Below are positions 1 through 7,782 of a DNA stretch of 32,707 bases, one piece after another (the stretch's first letter is position 1; each line of letters opens with the position of its first letter). A model generated the notes under the pieces. It ran no database searches. It was not told the DNA's origin and worked only from the letters and a program-made list of their open reading frames with translations. This stretch comes from an uncultured Verrucomicrobiota bacterium (GTDB taxonomy: Bacteria > Verrucomicrobiota > Verrucomicrobiia > Limisphaerales > UBA1319): the NCBI GenBank assembly GCA_903845125.1, contig CAIMWS010000002.1, forward strand, positions 1-32,707, in the 5' to 3' direction. The translations under genes and the position numbers were made by a program.

Positions 1-110
1 GCACGGAGCGATTTTATAAAACGACGCTTGAACATTAAACCCACAAAACGCTAAACCAACGGCCGTCAGGGTGGGTCAGTTTGAACCGATCGGTGACATC
101 CACGAAGCCA

Positions 111-122
111 AAATTTAAATTT
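111..122. promoter_or_regulatory. 12-bp perfect palindrome upstream of the DUF2975 gene
   Basis: AAATTTAAATTT is its own reverse complement and ends 14 bases before the start codon of the DUF2975 gene. In this gene family the neighbouring XRE regulator often controls the operon, so a palindrome here could be an operator. It is AT-rich and may be chance; I see no second copy. Confidence 0.25.
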
Positions 123-136
123 GTAAGAACGGCCCT

Positions 137-604
137 ATGAACAGATACTTAACCATGTTTCTTCAAACAGTCGTTGTTCTCATTGGCATTGGCGCTCTGA
201 CCTTCCTGCTTTGGGAGCCTCACCTTGAAGGCAGAAATGTGCACGCAACGCTCTTCGAGGTTTACTTCAAAGATCCCTTTCTGGCCTATGCGTATCTCGC
301 GTCCATGCCGTTTTTCATGGCGCTCCATCAGGTATTCAAGGGGTTGGGATATGCTGGAAAGAACCAAGTATTCTCGCCAATGACCGTAAAAGCTTTGCGG
401 ACGATAAAATATTGCGCGATAGCGATTATCGGTTTTGTCGCGGTTGGAGAAATCTTTATTATGTTAGGCAGTAGTGACGATCGATCGGGCGGGTTTTTTA
501 TGGGCCTCCTCATCACCTTTGGATCGGTCTTGGTTGCCACCGCGGCGGCGCTGTTTGAACGGATTTTGCGGAATGCCCTGGATAAAAGCTGCAAAACGAC
601 TTAA
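137..604 (+). CDS. DUF2975 family membrane protein
   Basis: The 155-residue product has four hydrophobic stretches: about residues 8-26, 48-64, 92-112 and 121-142. It also has the family-like segment 'MTVKALRTIKYCAIAIIGF' before the third helix. The layout matches DUF2975 inner-membrane proteins (YoaS-like), whose function is unknown and which are usually encoded with a tiny XRE regulator of the YozG type. A degraded candidate for that partner starts 18 bases downstream. The gene is more AT-rich than the rest of the window, which fits foreign origin or simply a membrane protein. No convincing Shine-Dalgarno is present before ATG 137. The family call rests on recognition of the fold pattern, not on a search. 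Confidence 0.6.
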   Translation: MNRYLTMFLQTVVVLIGIGALTFLLWEPHLEGRNVHATLFEVYFKDPFLAYAYLASMPFFMALHQVFKGLGYAGKNQVFSPMTVKALRTIKYCAIAIIGFVAVGEIFIMLGSSDDRSGGFFMGLLITFGSVLVATAAALFERILRNALDKSCKTT

Positions 605-622
605 CCGGGTAACAAAACCAGC

Positions 623-740
623 ATGGCTATCATCATTATTATAGGGTTGTCCAGCTTGTTCCTCAAAAACGCAAACCTGTAACTGAATGCCTCCAATACT
701 GTGCGATCGAAGGGGTTGCAGGCCAGGTTGCGCTCCTGAC
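623..740 (+). pseudogene. Possible degraded XRE (YozG-like) regulator partner of DUF2975
   Basis: ATG 623 opens 'MAIIIIIG', close to the usual 'MAII.NLD' opening of the small XRE proteins that follow DUF2975 genes. It continues at once as 'LSSLFLKNAN', close to the 'NLSILKNGK' recognition-helix region, then stops at 680-682. In another frame about 30 bases further on, 'ILCDRRGCRPG' resembles the family C-terminus 'AICKALDCQPGD'. Read this way, roughly 20 codons of the helix-turn-helix core are gone and the end is frameshifted. The 18-base spacing to the upstream gene is right for an operon. The matches are short, so this is a tentative reconstruction. Confidence 0.35.
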
Positions 741-897
741 GCGCGCGAACTGCGGGTGGGTGTTCCCCGGGAACCCCCAGCGGCCCAGGCTTCCGACAGG
801 TCTCGGTCGATGAACCCGCACTCATCGGCATCGAATTTGACCTCTGGATTCTCGCCGAGGCGTCTTTCAGGAAGCGAGCCAAGGCGCAATTATTCAG

Positions 898-1788
898 TTG
901 AAAGAGGTGGGCAAGCTTGGTGGATGGACAAAAACATATTATACAGGGACCGAATTCATTACACTGAAAACGCCGGAAGAAACCATTCCAATCGGTTTCA
1001 CCGAACAGAAAGTCAGCGGGCGGGCGCGGCTCCTGGACTTTACGGGATTTCTCCCATGGCACGGCTTTAAAAAACTGCTCGCCAGGCTGATGCCCCAGCG
1101 CACCAGCCCCAACGCGATCCCGTCCGAGGACCTCGCCTTGGGGTTTGTCACCGGGGTGCTGGGCGGGGCGCAAAAGCTGACCCACGTGGCCCATCTGCGC
1201 CAGGATGCGATGCTGCCCACCCTGCCGGGCATTAAACGCATCGGCAGCCAGTCCAGTTACACGCGCTTCATCCAGCGGTTTGCGGCCGCCGGGACGAATC
1301 TGGAAATCTTCCGGCCGCTATGGCGGTGGGGAATCGAGCGGCTGGCCAGCCGCCCGGGCGGCTATAGCTTGGATTTGGATTCGACCCGCCTGTTGCACGA
1401 GGCCGGGCATCAGGAAGGGGTGGCTCCGGGTCATACGCGCCTGGGCAACAAGCCGTGCCTGCATCCGCTGCTGGCGGTGCTGGAGGTAATCAAGCAATTG
1501 GATATGGATTTTGCGCTGCCGAAGTGGTGTTTGGCGAAGTTCTGGGCGACGGAGGCGGCGTTGAGCTCAGCAGTGCTCAGCTACAACCTGACGCAGATCT
1601 TCCAACGGCATTTGGGCTGGCTACAACGAGTGACGGCGTCCACCTTGCGGTTTCGGTTATTCACGACGGGTGGGATCCATAGCAACACGGCCGGGGTGAC
1701 GACGATTCGGTTGGCGGTGCGGGAACCGCAGGAACGGGCTTGGTGGCGGGCGTTGATTGGGAAGGTGGGCAGTTGGGCTAACCCCTGA
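898..1788 (+). pseudogene. IS1380-like transposase remnant with an internal deletion
   Basis: The open frame translates to about 296 residues. The N-terminal part has the IS1380 layout: 'SEDLALGFVTGVLGGAQKLTHVAHLRQD', then 'PSLDLDST' style first catalytic Asp in 'YSLDLDSTRLLHEAGHQEG', then 'HPLLAVL'. The end matches the IS1380 C-terminus: 'FWATEAALSSAVLSYNLTQIF' and 'ASTLRFRLFTTGG'. Between 'HPLLAVLE' and 'VIKQLDMDFAL' (near base 1485) the middle of the DDE domain, normally some 150-200 residues with the second Asp, is missing without breaking the frame. The frame opens with TTG and has no good ribosome site, so the 5' end may also be lost. No terminal inverted repeats or target duplication were found. 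It cannot be an active transposase. Confidence 0.7.
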
Positions 1789-2071
1789 AAAAGCCTAAAG
1801 GCCCAAGGGAAAAACCGGTCTAATTCCATGCGCCAGTCCCCTTATGAAACCGGTCAATCCAGCGGGTCCGGCGTTGGATCAGCAACTTCGGACGCACCGG
1901 ATCCTTATCATGCTTCACCTAATAGTTGAAGTAGGGAGGATTTGGTCTCAACACTGACCTTCAACTGCATAGTTACGGCTGAGCCATGTGCCGGTCATGG
2001 GGAGCCGGATGGCCAAGGTTATTCCCATCGCCCATGGCTCCGCCCGCTTCCGTCGTGGCCGGCCTGGCGGA
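1789..2071. other. Gap between transposase remnant and ThuA gene
   Basis: No supported gene. It probably holds the right flank of the IS remnant. Its far end carries one arm of the palindromic repeat (2055-2072). Confidence 0.5.
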
Positions 2072-2072
2072 T
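2055..2072 (-). repeat. 18-bp inverted repeat, copy A (downstream of double-ThuA gene)
   Basis: On the minus strand this reads ATCCGCCAGGCCGGCCAC, identical over 18 bases to plus-strand 3738-3755, so the two copies face each other across the double-ThuA gene. The copy touches the stop codon of that gene (2072-2074). It also contributes to a local hairpin, TGGCGGA-tcag-TCCGCCA, at 2065-2082, whose loop contains the stop codon. It shares the CCGCC/GGCGG core with palindromes at 3759, 15266 and 19376. Confidence 0.75.
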
Positions 2073-3697
2073 CAGTCCGCCAATGGCTGGGAGGTCCGCC
2101 CGGCCGCCCAGGCAGCGCCCTGGCGGATCAACTGGGCCACCCCGGCGGGCTTGAGCGAATCCGCACCGTGGCCCAGCAAGGTTTGGAAGATCCGGCCCTG
2201 CCCATAGGCGTAAGCCCAAGCCATCGGCTCCGCCCGTCCCGTGGTCTTGGAAACGGCGGTGGCGAGCGGTTCGATGGCCGCCTCGCCACGTTGGTTGAAA
2301 TAGAGCTCATCGAGGGTGTCGAAGGCCTGCAGACCAGCGGTGGCGGGATGTTTCACGGGAGCGATTTCCACCCGGAATGGCCCATAGGCGTCATGGGCGC
2401 TGCCGCCATTGTGATCCCAAGCGCGGCGGCATATTTTACGGAATTCCGGCCAATCGGAAGCCCCGGCTTCCGGCAGTGAAAAGTGCCAGGCGCCGTTGGC
2501 GAAATGGACGATGACCAGGCCTCCGCCTTGGGCCAGGTATTGGGTGAAGGCCTGTTTGGCCTGGCTGCTGAGCCCTTGGGGTTGCTGCCAGTTGCAGTAA
2601 TTCAGGACCAGTACCCCGTAAGACTGGAGGTTCAGGGTGGCCAAATCTTCGATATTGGTGGAGATCGTCACTTGGAACCGCGCATCCTGCTCCAGGCCGG
2701 CTTGCAGAACTGGCGTGGTGGCCCGCCAATCATGGCCCGGGTGGTGGTGCCCGGTGAGAATCAGAGCTTTGATGGGGGCCACGTAGCGAGCCGGATGGGA
2801 GCCGGCCACCCCCGCCAGGGAAGCGCGGATTTCGGCCTGGTCATAGGCGCCGGCTTCCACACCGCGGGCTGGCACCTCAACCCCGGCCGACCAAACGATG
2901 CCGTTGAGGATGAATTTGCGGTAATCGGCATTGAGCCAATTGTCCTCCGAATGACCACAGGAGGTGCCAAAGCCGCGGCCGCCATCCGCTCTCTGGCGGG
3001 CCCAGGCGACCAGGTTGCCATCCGGCTCACGCCCTTGCAGTGCGGGCACCTCCAGCAAGGGTTGCAGGGCGGCATCGCCGGGTTGAAAGCGGAGGTTATG
3101 GTAAAATTCCTCCCGCAGGCGGAAAGGGTGGACCCCGCGCTGGACCGGGTGGCCTGGCGAACGCAAGTGCACCTCGGCCTCGAGGTTTTTGATGGCCGAA
3201 TACCATTGGCGCTTGCCATCCGTTTCCCAGTCAAAATAAGCGCCGTTCCAAGCCAGGACCTGGGGGCCGTAAGCGTCGGGGGTGAAAGTGGAAAAATGAT
3301 AAGTCACCAGGCCGCAGCCCCGGGCCATTTGCCTGGCGATGCAGGCCGCATGGCCGGCCGAGGAAATATGCGGCGCGTCCTCGTAAAGATCGCCATCCCG
3401 CCCATCGGAAACCACCATTATTGAATCGGCTGTCTCGAGGGTGGCCGGATCCTTCGGCCAGCCATCGAAATGGCACTCCACGCGCACCTGGCCGCGCACA
3501 TTGGAATTATCCAGCATGACCTTGATCAGCCGCACGGTCCACGGATAGTCATGGATCCGGTTGCCTTCCGGGCCGTGGCTTTTTTTGCCGGCGATCAGGA
3601 CGATTTTTTTGGGGCTGGCGGCGAGCAGGGTGGGGGAGGCGGCCAGCCAGGCCACGGCCAGGCCCAAAGCCCAGCGGGCAATATTCACGGTTTTCAT
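2072..3697 (-). CDS. Secreted protein with two ThuA domains
   Basis: The 541-residue product starts at ATG 3697 ('MKTVNIARWALGLAVAWLAAS'), a clear signal peptide. An in-frame ATG at 3739 adds only 14 proline-rich residues encoded inside a hairpin, so I reject it. Two tandem class I glutamine-amidotransferase-like ThuA domains follow. Domain 1 is about residues 30-270 ('KIVLIAGKKSHGPEGNRIHDY', 'GLVTYHFSTFTPDAYGPQ'). Domain 2 is about 290-530 ('KALILTGHHHPGHDWRATTP', 'GGGLVIVHFANGAWHF', 'GQGRIFQTLLGHG'). ThuA proteins act in catabolism of trehalose and other glycosides through 3-keto intermediates; the exact reaction of periplasmic versions is not settled. It is followed on the same strand by nothing in the window and preceded, 105 bases upstream, by a DUF1080-ThuA fusion. 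The start codon sits directly after CCCCC rather than a Shine-Dalgarno. Confidence 0.85.
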   Translation of the reverse strand: MKTVNIARWALGLAVAWLAASPTLLAASPKKIVLIAGKKSHGPEGNRIHDYPWTVRLIKVMLDNSNVRGQVRVECHFDGWPKDPATLETADSIMVVSDGRDGDLYEDAPHISSAGHAACIARQMARGCGLVTYHFSTFTPDAYGPQVLAWNGAYFDWETDGKRQWYSAIKNLEAEVHLRSPGHPVQRGVHPFRLREEFYHNLRFQPGDAALQPLLEVPALQGREPDGNLVAWARQRADGGRGFGTSCGHSEDNWLNADYRKFILNGIVWSAGVEVPARGVEAGAYDQAEIRASLAGVAGSHPARYVAPIKALILTGHHHPGHDWRATTPVLQAGLEQDARFQVTISTNIEDLATLNLQSYGVLVLNYCNWQQPQGLSSQAKQAFTQYLAQGGGLVIVHFANGAWHFSLPEAGASDWPEFRKICRRAWDHNGGSAHDAYGPFRVEIAPVKHPATAGLQAFDTLDELYFNQRGEAAIEPLATAVSKTTGRAEPMAWAYAYGQGRIFQTLLGHGADSLKPAGVAQLIRQGAAWAAGRTSQPLAD

Positions 3698-3736
3698 GGG
3701 GGATGGAATCAATGGTGGTGGAGGTTCCGCCAGCTC

Positions 3737-3772
3737 CATCCGCCAGGCCGGCCACGGGCCGCCTGGCGGATG
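3737..3772. repeat. REP-like hairpin between the two ThuA genes (contains repeat copy B)
   Basis: CATCCGCCAGGC (3737-3748) pairs perfectly with GCCTGGCGGATG (3761-3772). Inside, GGCC (3750-3753) pairs with GGCC (3757-3760), giving a 16-bp stem with one bulged C and a three-base loop. It contains ATCCGCCAGGCCGGCCAC (3738-3755), the partner of 2055-2072, and the palindrome CCGCCTGGCGG (3759-3769). A run of ten G follows (3772-3781). On the transcribed minus strand no T-run follows, so it is not a typical intrinsic terminator. It may stabilise mRNA ends or be a REP-type dispersed element. Confidence 0.75.
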
Positions 3773-3802
3773 GGGGGGGGGTCCCGCTCGGGCGCGGGCG
3801 GT

Positions 3803-5272
3803 CTAACGCGTGCTGGATTTTTCGGCGGTGGGGAAATCCGCGGGCACCCGGGTCAAGGTGACCTTGCCGGTGGCGGCCCATTCAGCGCCGCGCTGGTAAG
3901 TGATGATAAAGCCCACCGAGCGTAATTGCTCGGCCGCATGCCCCAAGGCCGTATGGAAGATCCGCCCCTGGCCGAATTGGATGGTAAACAAAACGGGTTC
4001 GTTTTCACCCGTGCCGTCCTTTTGCGGAGCAGCAAAAGCAGTGGCCAGCACCGTGAGGTTTTTCGCGGGCCCGCGCAGCTTGCTGTAAAGCTCGTCCTTG
4101 GTATGCAGCCACCGGGCAGGCAAGCCCGCGGTGATGGGATGGTTCGGCTCGCGGATCTCGACCAGGAACTCATGCTGGGGGCCGTGGGTGCCTCCGGGGC
4201 CGGGGGTGTTGTCGAGCACCACTTTGCCATCGCGATAACGCACCATGGGGCCGGATTTTTCATTGCGGCCGCCCCAGCCGCCCAACCCGATCATTTCATT
4301 GTAAGCCGGCCAACTGGGGAAGGCGTTATCCGCGGCATGGAACACCACCACGCCGCCGCCTTGGCGAACGTAGGCCTCGAAAGCCTTCTGCGTGGCCGGG
4401 GACCAATCCGCCCCATTGTAATTCAAAACCACCAGCTGGCATTGGCTGAAATCCGGTTTAAACGAATCCATGGCGCCGTTTTTGCCCGGCGTGGTGGCCA
4501 CTGACACCTCGAAAAGGCCGGTTTCCTCCAGGAGTTTTCGCAAGCCCGGTGTGGTGCCTTTCCAATCGTGGTTGTTCTGGCCGTCGATGATCAGGGCCTT
4601 GAGCTTGGGCGCCGCCACGGCCTGCAGCCGGAGGTTGCGCCAGCGGATCTGCAAGCCCGCTTCCTTGCTGTTATGGACCTGCAAGGCGATGAAGCCGCGG
4701 GGAGTCATGGAATCCTTCAAAGTGGCCGCCGGCACCCCATTGATCCAGGTTTTCATGGTGTCGCCGATGGCCTCGATGCGGTAGTGGTTCCACTCATTTT
4801 GGCGGAAAGCCTTCCGGGCCGGCTCGTTATCCTTCAGATCCACCAGCCAGCCCCGGCGGCCTTCATCATAAATGCCGGCCGACCAGGCCCTGGCCGAAGG
4901 ATCAATCTCCACCTGGTAACCATGCACCTGGCCTTTTTTGTAATCCGGCAGGCTTTGGCTGCGGATTTGGATGCCGGAATTCAGGCTGGGATGGACCTTG
5001 AAATCGAGGTCGAGGATGAAATTGTCATACTCCTTTTCGGTGCACAGGAAACTGTTGGGGGTATTCAGAACGGTGGTGCCTACAATGCAGCCATCCTCCA
5101 CGTGGTAGCGGGCTTTGCCACCCTTCTGGACCCAGCCTTGCAGGGTTTTGCCGTCGAACAAGTCCTGCGCCTCAGCCGCTTCGGCCGCGGTCGCCGCCTT
5201 AACGGACTGGAGGTTGCCCATCGCCCAACCGGCCAGCACTCCGGCCAGCCAGCACAAAATATGTTTTTTCAT
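3803..5272 (-). CDS. Secreted DUF1080 (3-keto-disaccharide hydrolase) fused to ThuA
   Basis: A signal peptide ('MKKHILCWLAGVLAGWAMG') is followed by two domains. Residues about 35-215 form a DUF1080 jelly-roll ('LFDGKTLQGWVQKGGKARYHVEDGCIVG', 'LDFKVHPSLNSGIQIRSQ', 'EWNHYRIEAIGDTMKTWINGVPAATLKD', 'GFIALQVHNSKEAGLQIRWRNLRL'). Residues about 222-465 form a ThuA domain ('KALIIDGQNNHDWKGTTPGLRKLL', 'GGGVVVFHAADNAF', 'GRIFHTALGHA'). DUF1080 proteins include characterised 3-keto-disaccharide hydrolases, so the fusion joins a glycosidase-like step to a ThuA step in one exported polypeptide. ATG 5272 is preferred over ATG 5278 because AAGG lies about eight bases before it and the signal peptide starts cleanly. 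It probably shares transcription with the double-ThuA gene downstream. Confidence 0.88.
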   Translation of the reverse strand: MKKHILCWLAGVLAGWAMGNLQSVKAATAAEAAEAQDLFDGKTLQGWVQKGGKARYHVEDGCIVGTTVLNTPNSFLCTEKEYDNFILDLDFKVHPSLNSGIQIRSQSLPDYKKGQVHGYQVEIDPSARAWSAGIYDEGRRGWLVDLKDNEPARKAFRQNEWNHYRIEAIGDTMKTWINGVPAATLKDSMTPRGFIALQVHNSKEAGLQIRWRNLRLQAVAAPKLKALIIDGQNNHDWKGTTPGLRKLLEETGLFEVSVATTPGKNGAMDSFKPDFSQCQLVVLNYNGADWSPATQKAFEAYVRQGGGVVVFHAADNAFPSWPAYNEMIGLGGWGGRNEKSGPMVRYRDGKVVLDNTPGPGGTHGPQHEFLVEIREPNHPITAGLPARWLHTKDELYSKLRGPAKNLTVLATAFAAPQKDGTGENEPVLFTIQFGQGRIFHTALGHAAEQLRSVGFIITYQRGAEWAATGKVTLTRVPADFPTAEKSSTR

Positions 5273-5449
5273 TTCCATGCCTTTTGTTCTTCAACCGCCG
5301 GGGCCGGCCAGGAAGCCATTTCCTTTTGGCGGGCGGATTATTAATTGAATTGGGCGCATTGTGCCGCAGGCGCGAAAAAATGGCCAGCTATTCCGCAGGG
5401 GCAGTTTTCGCGCTGGGACGGTGGGCGGCGGTGGACTTAAGGGAGGCCG

Positions 5450-6160
5450 TCAGCTGCCGGCGGGCAGGCTCATCCAGGCTTGCCGCTGGGTGGCGGGCAG
5501 GCGCTCGATGGCGTAGCGGAGCATGGTGCGGGGCATCTGGCTGGCATGTTCCTTGAGAAAATGGTTCAAGGGCCGTTCGTCCCGCTTCCCAACCTCGCGC
5601 AGCATCCAGCCACAGGCTTTGTGAATCAGGTCGTGGGGATCCTGGATCAAGGCGCGGCAAAGGTGGATGGTATCCGCAAAATCCCCCATCCGGATGAACG
5701 CCAGCGTGGCGAGCACGGCGATGCGCCGCTCCCAGAGATTGGAGGAGGCGGCCAGTTGATGGAGGAAATCCCGCGGCCGGTTCAGGAGCCAGTGCCCCAC
5801 GATGTGCGGGGCGCTGAGGTCCACCAAATCCCAGTTGTTGATCCAGCGGATTTCCCGGCAGTAAAACTCGAAAAGGCTGCCGCGGAGCGCCTCCTCCCCC
5901 CGCTGGTAACGCCGCACCAGGATCAGGAGCGCGAGCAGGCGCTCCTCGTGCCAGGCTGAATGGATCAAAAGGCGGATGTCCTCCACCGCCAGGGCATCCG
6001 TCTGGCGGACCAGCTTGCGGATGGCTGGCACGCGAATCCCCAGGAACCGGTCCCCGGCGCCGTATTCACCCGGACCGGTTTTGAAATAACGCTGGAGGTT
6101 GGCAGCGTCTTTTTCACTTGCGGAAACCCGCAACCGGGTCCGAACTTCGTCCAGCTTCAT
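5450..6160 (-). CDS. alkD: DNA alkylation repair protein, AlkD family
   Basis: A 236-residue all-helical HEAT-like repeat protein of normal AlkD length. AlkD removes bulky or cationic N3- and N7-alkyl purines without base flipping. Residues in the expected places are W110, D111 and D114 in 'NNWDLVDLSAPHI', W143/R146 in 'LWERRIAVLATLAFIRMGDF', and W185 in 'KACGWMLREVGKRD'. These parallel the W109, D113, R148 and W187 set of Bacillus cereus AlkD. ATG 6160 has a strong AAGGAGG, about 12 bases upstream. It lies 21 bases after gmk and is the last gene of the yicC-gmk-alkD run, an unusual companion for that housekeeping pair. Confidence 0.88.
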   Translation of the reverse strand: MKLDEVRTRLRVSASEKDAANLQRYFKTGPGEYGAGDRFLGIRVPAIRKLVRQTDALAVEDIRLLIHSAWHEERLLALLILVRRYQRGEEALRGSLFEFYCREIRWINNWDLVDLSAPHIVGHWLLNRPRDFLHQLAASSNLWERRIAVLATLAFIRMGDFADTIHLCRALIQDPHDLIHKACGWMLREVGKRDERPLNHFLKEHASQMPRTMLRYAIERLPATQRQAWMSLPAGS

Positions 6161-6181
6161 GCAGGGTTTTATCCTCCTTGG

Positions 6182-6802
6182 TCAGGAAAAAACGGGGGGC
6201 GCCACGCGGCCGATGCGCATTTTTTCCGCTGCCAGGATGCTGCGCATGTGTTGCAGATCCGCCTCGATGGTTCCGCTGACAATCAGGTAGTCGAAGCTCC
6301 GCCATTCGGTGATCTCCTGGCGGGCCACCGCGAGGCGTTTTTGCCGGGTGGCCTCGGAGTCGGTTCCCCGTTTGCGCAAACGCTGCTCCAGCACGGCGAG
6401 CGAGGGAGGCGTCAGGAATACGCTGACCAGGGCTGCCTTGAGCGCAGGATCCTGGGCCGCCTTTTGCCGGATGGTGGCGGCTCCCTGCACATCCACGGCC
6501 AGGAGGATATCCCGCCCGGCTTGCAGTTTGTCGCGCAACTCGGATTGCAGAGTGCCGTAATGATGCCCGTAAACGGTGGCATGCTCCAGGAACTCCCCGG
6601 CGGCAATGCCCCGGACAAACCGATCCTGATCCCAGAAGTGATAATCGATCCCCGGTTTTTCACCCTCCCGGGGCGGCCGGGTGGTGCAGGTCACGGCCCG
6701 GCAAACGAGGGGGTTTTCCTCCAGCAACCGCTGGCAAACCGTGGTCTTTCCGGCCCCGGAAGGGGCCGATAATAGGATCAGCAAGGACGGGGAATCGGCC
6801 AT
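6182..6802 (-). CDS. gmk: Guanylate kinase
   Basis: Phosphorylates GMP or dGMP to the diphosphate with ATP in the cytoplasm. The 206-residue product has the P-loop 'SAPSGAGKTTV' (about residues 12-22) and the GMP-binding segment 'TCTTRPPREGEKPGIDYHFWD'. It also has 'GEFLEHATVYGHHYGT', 'DILLAVDVQGAATIR' and the lid/helical end 'RLRKRGTDSEATRQKRL'. Length and order are normal. It starts 15 bases after the yicC stop codon, as in many bacteria where yicC and gmk are paired. The start codon is preceded by CCCCC and has no Shine-Dalgarno, which suggests translational coupling to yicC or another start mode. Confidence 0.95.
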   Translation of the reverse strand: MADSPSLLILLSAPSGAGKTTVCQRLLEENPLVCRAVTCTTRPPREGEKPGIDYHFWDQDRFVRGIAAGEFLEHATVYGHHYGTLQSELRDKLQAGRDILLAVDVQGAATIRQKAAQDPALKAALVSVFLTPPSLAVLEQRLRKRGTDSEATRQKRLAVARQEITEWRSFDYLIVSGTIEADLQHMRSILAAEKMRIGRVAPPVFS

Positions 6803-6817
6803 GGGGGAATCTTGTGG

Positions 6818-7699
6818 TTATTCGACGTTTTGGGCCTGCTCGCGGAATTTTTCCAGCTCGGTTTTCAAGGTCACCACCTCCTTGGAGATTTCCGGATCAT
6901 TGGCCTTGGAGCCGATGGTGTTGATTTCACGGTGCATTTCCTGGGCCAGGAAATCCAGGGTGCGGCCCACGGGATCGGTGGCTTTAAGGCTGTGATCGAA
7001 CTGCAGGAAATGGCTTTGCAAACGGCTCAATTCTTCGCTGATATCGGCGCGGTCGGAGAAAAGAACGATTTCCTGCAACACCCGTTGATCCTCCAAAAAA
7101 GGGCGGTCCAGGCCGGCCTGCTTCAGTTTTTCCCGGAGCTGCTCCTGGTGCCGCTTCATCACTTGCGGAGCGCGTTTCTGCACGCGGGCGGCGGCCTTGC
7201 GCATCAAAGTGATGCGGGCCGTCAAGTCTTTGGCCAGGTGCGCCCCTTCCCGGTCCCGCATCGCCACGAGGGCCGCGGCGCCGCGGCGCAACGCTTTCTC
7301 CAAGGGGGGCCAATAGGCGCTGGCATCCTGGGCGATCGCCGGGGACTCCATCACACCGGGCGCCTTGGCCAGAAACTCCAGCGAGATGGCGGCCTTCAGC
7401 TTGAGCTCCCGGGCGAGGTTGTTCAAGGCGGCCTGGTATTGCCGGGCCAGGCCGGTATTGATGCGCACCTGCTCCAGCGAATGCCCCTCCAGGCTGTGCA
7501 GATTCACGCGCACATTGAGCCGCCCGCGCGACACATGCCGGTGCATTTCATCGCGCACTTGTGGTTCCAGGGCCTCCAGTTCGCGGGGCAGGCTGACCAC
7601 GATTTCACTCTGCTTGCGGTTGACCGAACTCAGCTCCACCGTCACTTTGAAGCCATCCTGGGCCTGCTCGCCGCTTCCGTAACCGGTCATCGATCTCAT
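6818..7699 (-). CDS. yicC: YicC/YloC family endoribonuclease
   Basis: The 293-residue product starts 'MRSMTGYGSGEQ', the family's diagnostic N-terminus (usually 'M..MTGFG'). It ends with the conserved DUF1732 region 'LSRLQSHFLQFDHSL', 'VGRTLDFLAQEMHREINTIGSKANDPEIS'. YicC proteins are hexameric endoribonucleases linked to stationary-phase RNA turnover. Its place immediately upstream of gmk is the typical gene order. A possible promoter on the minus strand (TTGGCC, 18 bases, CATACT) ends about ten bases before the ATG, so the leader may be very short. Confidence 0.93.
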   Translation of the reverse strand: MRSMTGYGSGEQAQDGFKVTVELSSVNRKQSEIVVSLPRELEALEPQVRDEMHRHVSRGRLNVRVNLHSLEGHSLEQVRINTGLARQYQAALNNLARELKLKAAISLEFLAKAPGVMESPAIAQDASAYWPPLEKALRRGAAALVAMRDREGAHLAKDLTARITLMRKAAARVQKRAPQVMKRHQEQLREKLKQAGLDRPFLEDQRVLQEIVLFSDRADISEELSRLQSHFLQFDHSLKATDPVGRTLDFLAQEMHREINTIGSKANDPEISKEVVTLKTELEKFREQAQNVE

Positions 7700-7782
7700 A
7701 ACACTTCGCAGTATGGAGGCAACTGTCCTTGGTGGCCAATAAAATCGGCCGGGGCAAGCCGCCGGGCGGTGCCCAAAGCCGG

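Noticed and set aside
687..1070. 127-codon plus-strand frame before and into the transposase remnant
   Set aside because: Arg/Pro-rich translation with no homology signal and overlapping the better-supported IS1380-like frame.
2483..3424. 313-codon plus-strand open frame opposite the double-ThuA gene
   Set aside because: It lies fully antisense to a well-supported ThuA gene; its product has no domain character. GC-rich codon use leaves the opposite strand open.
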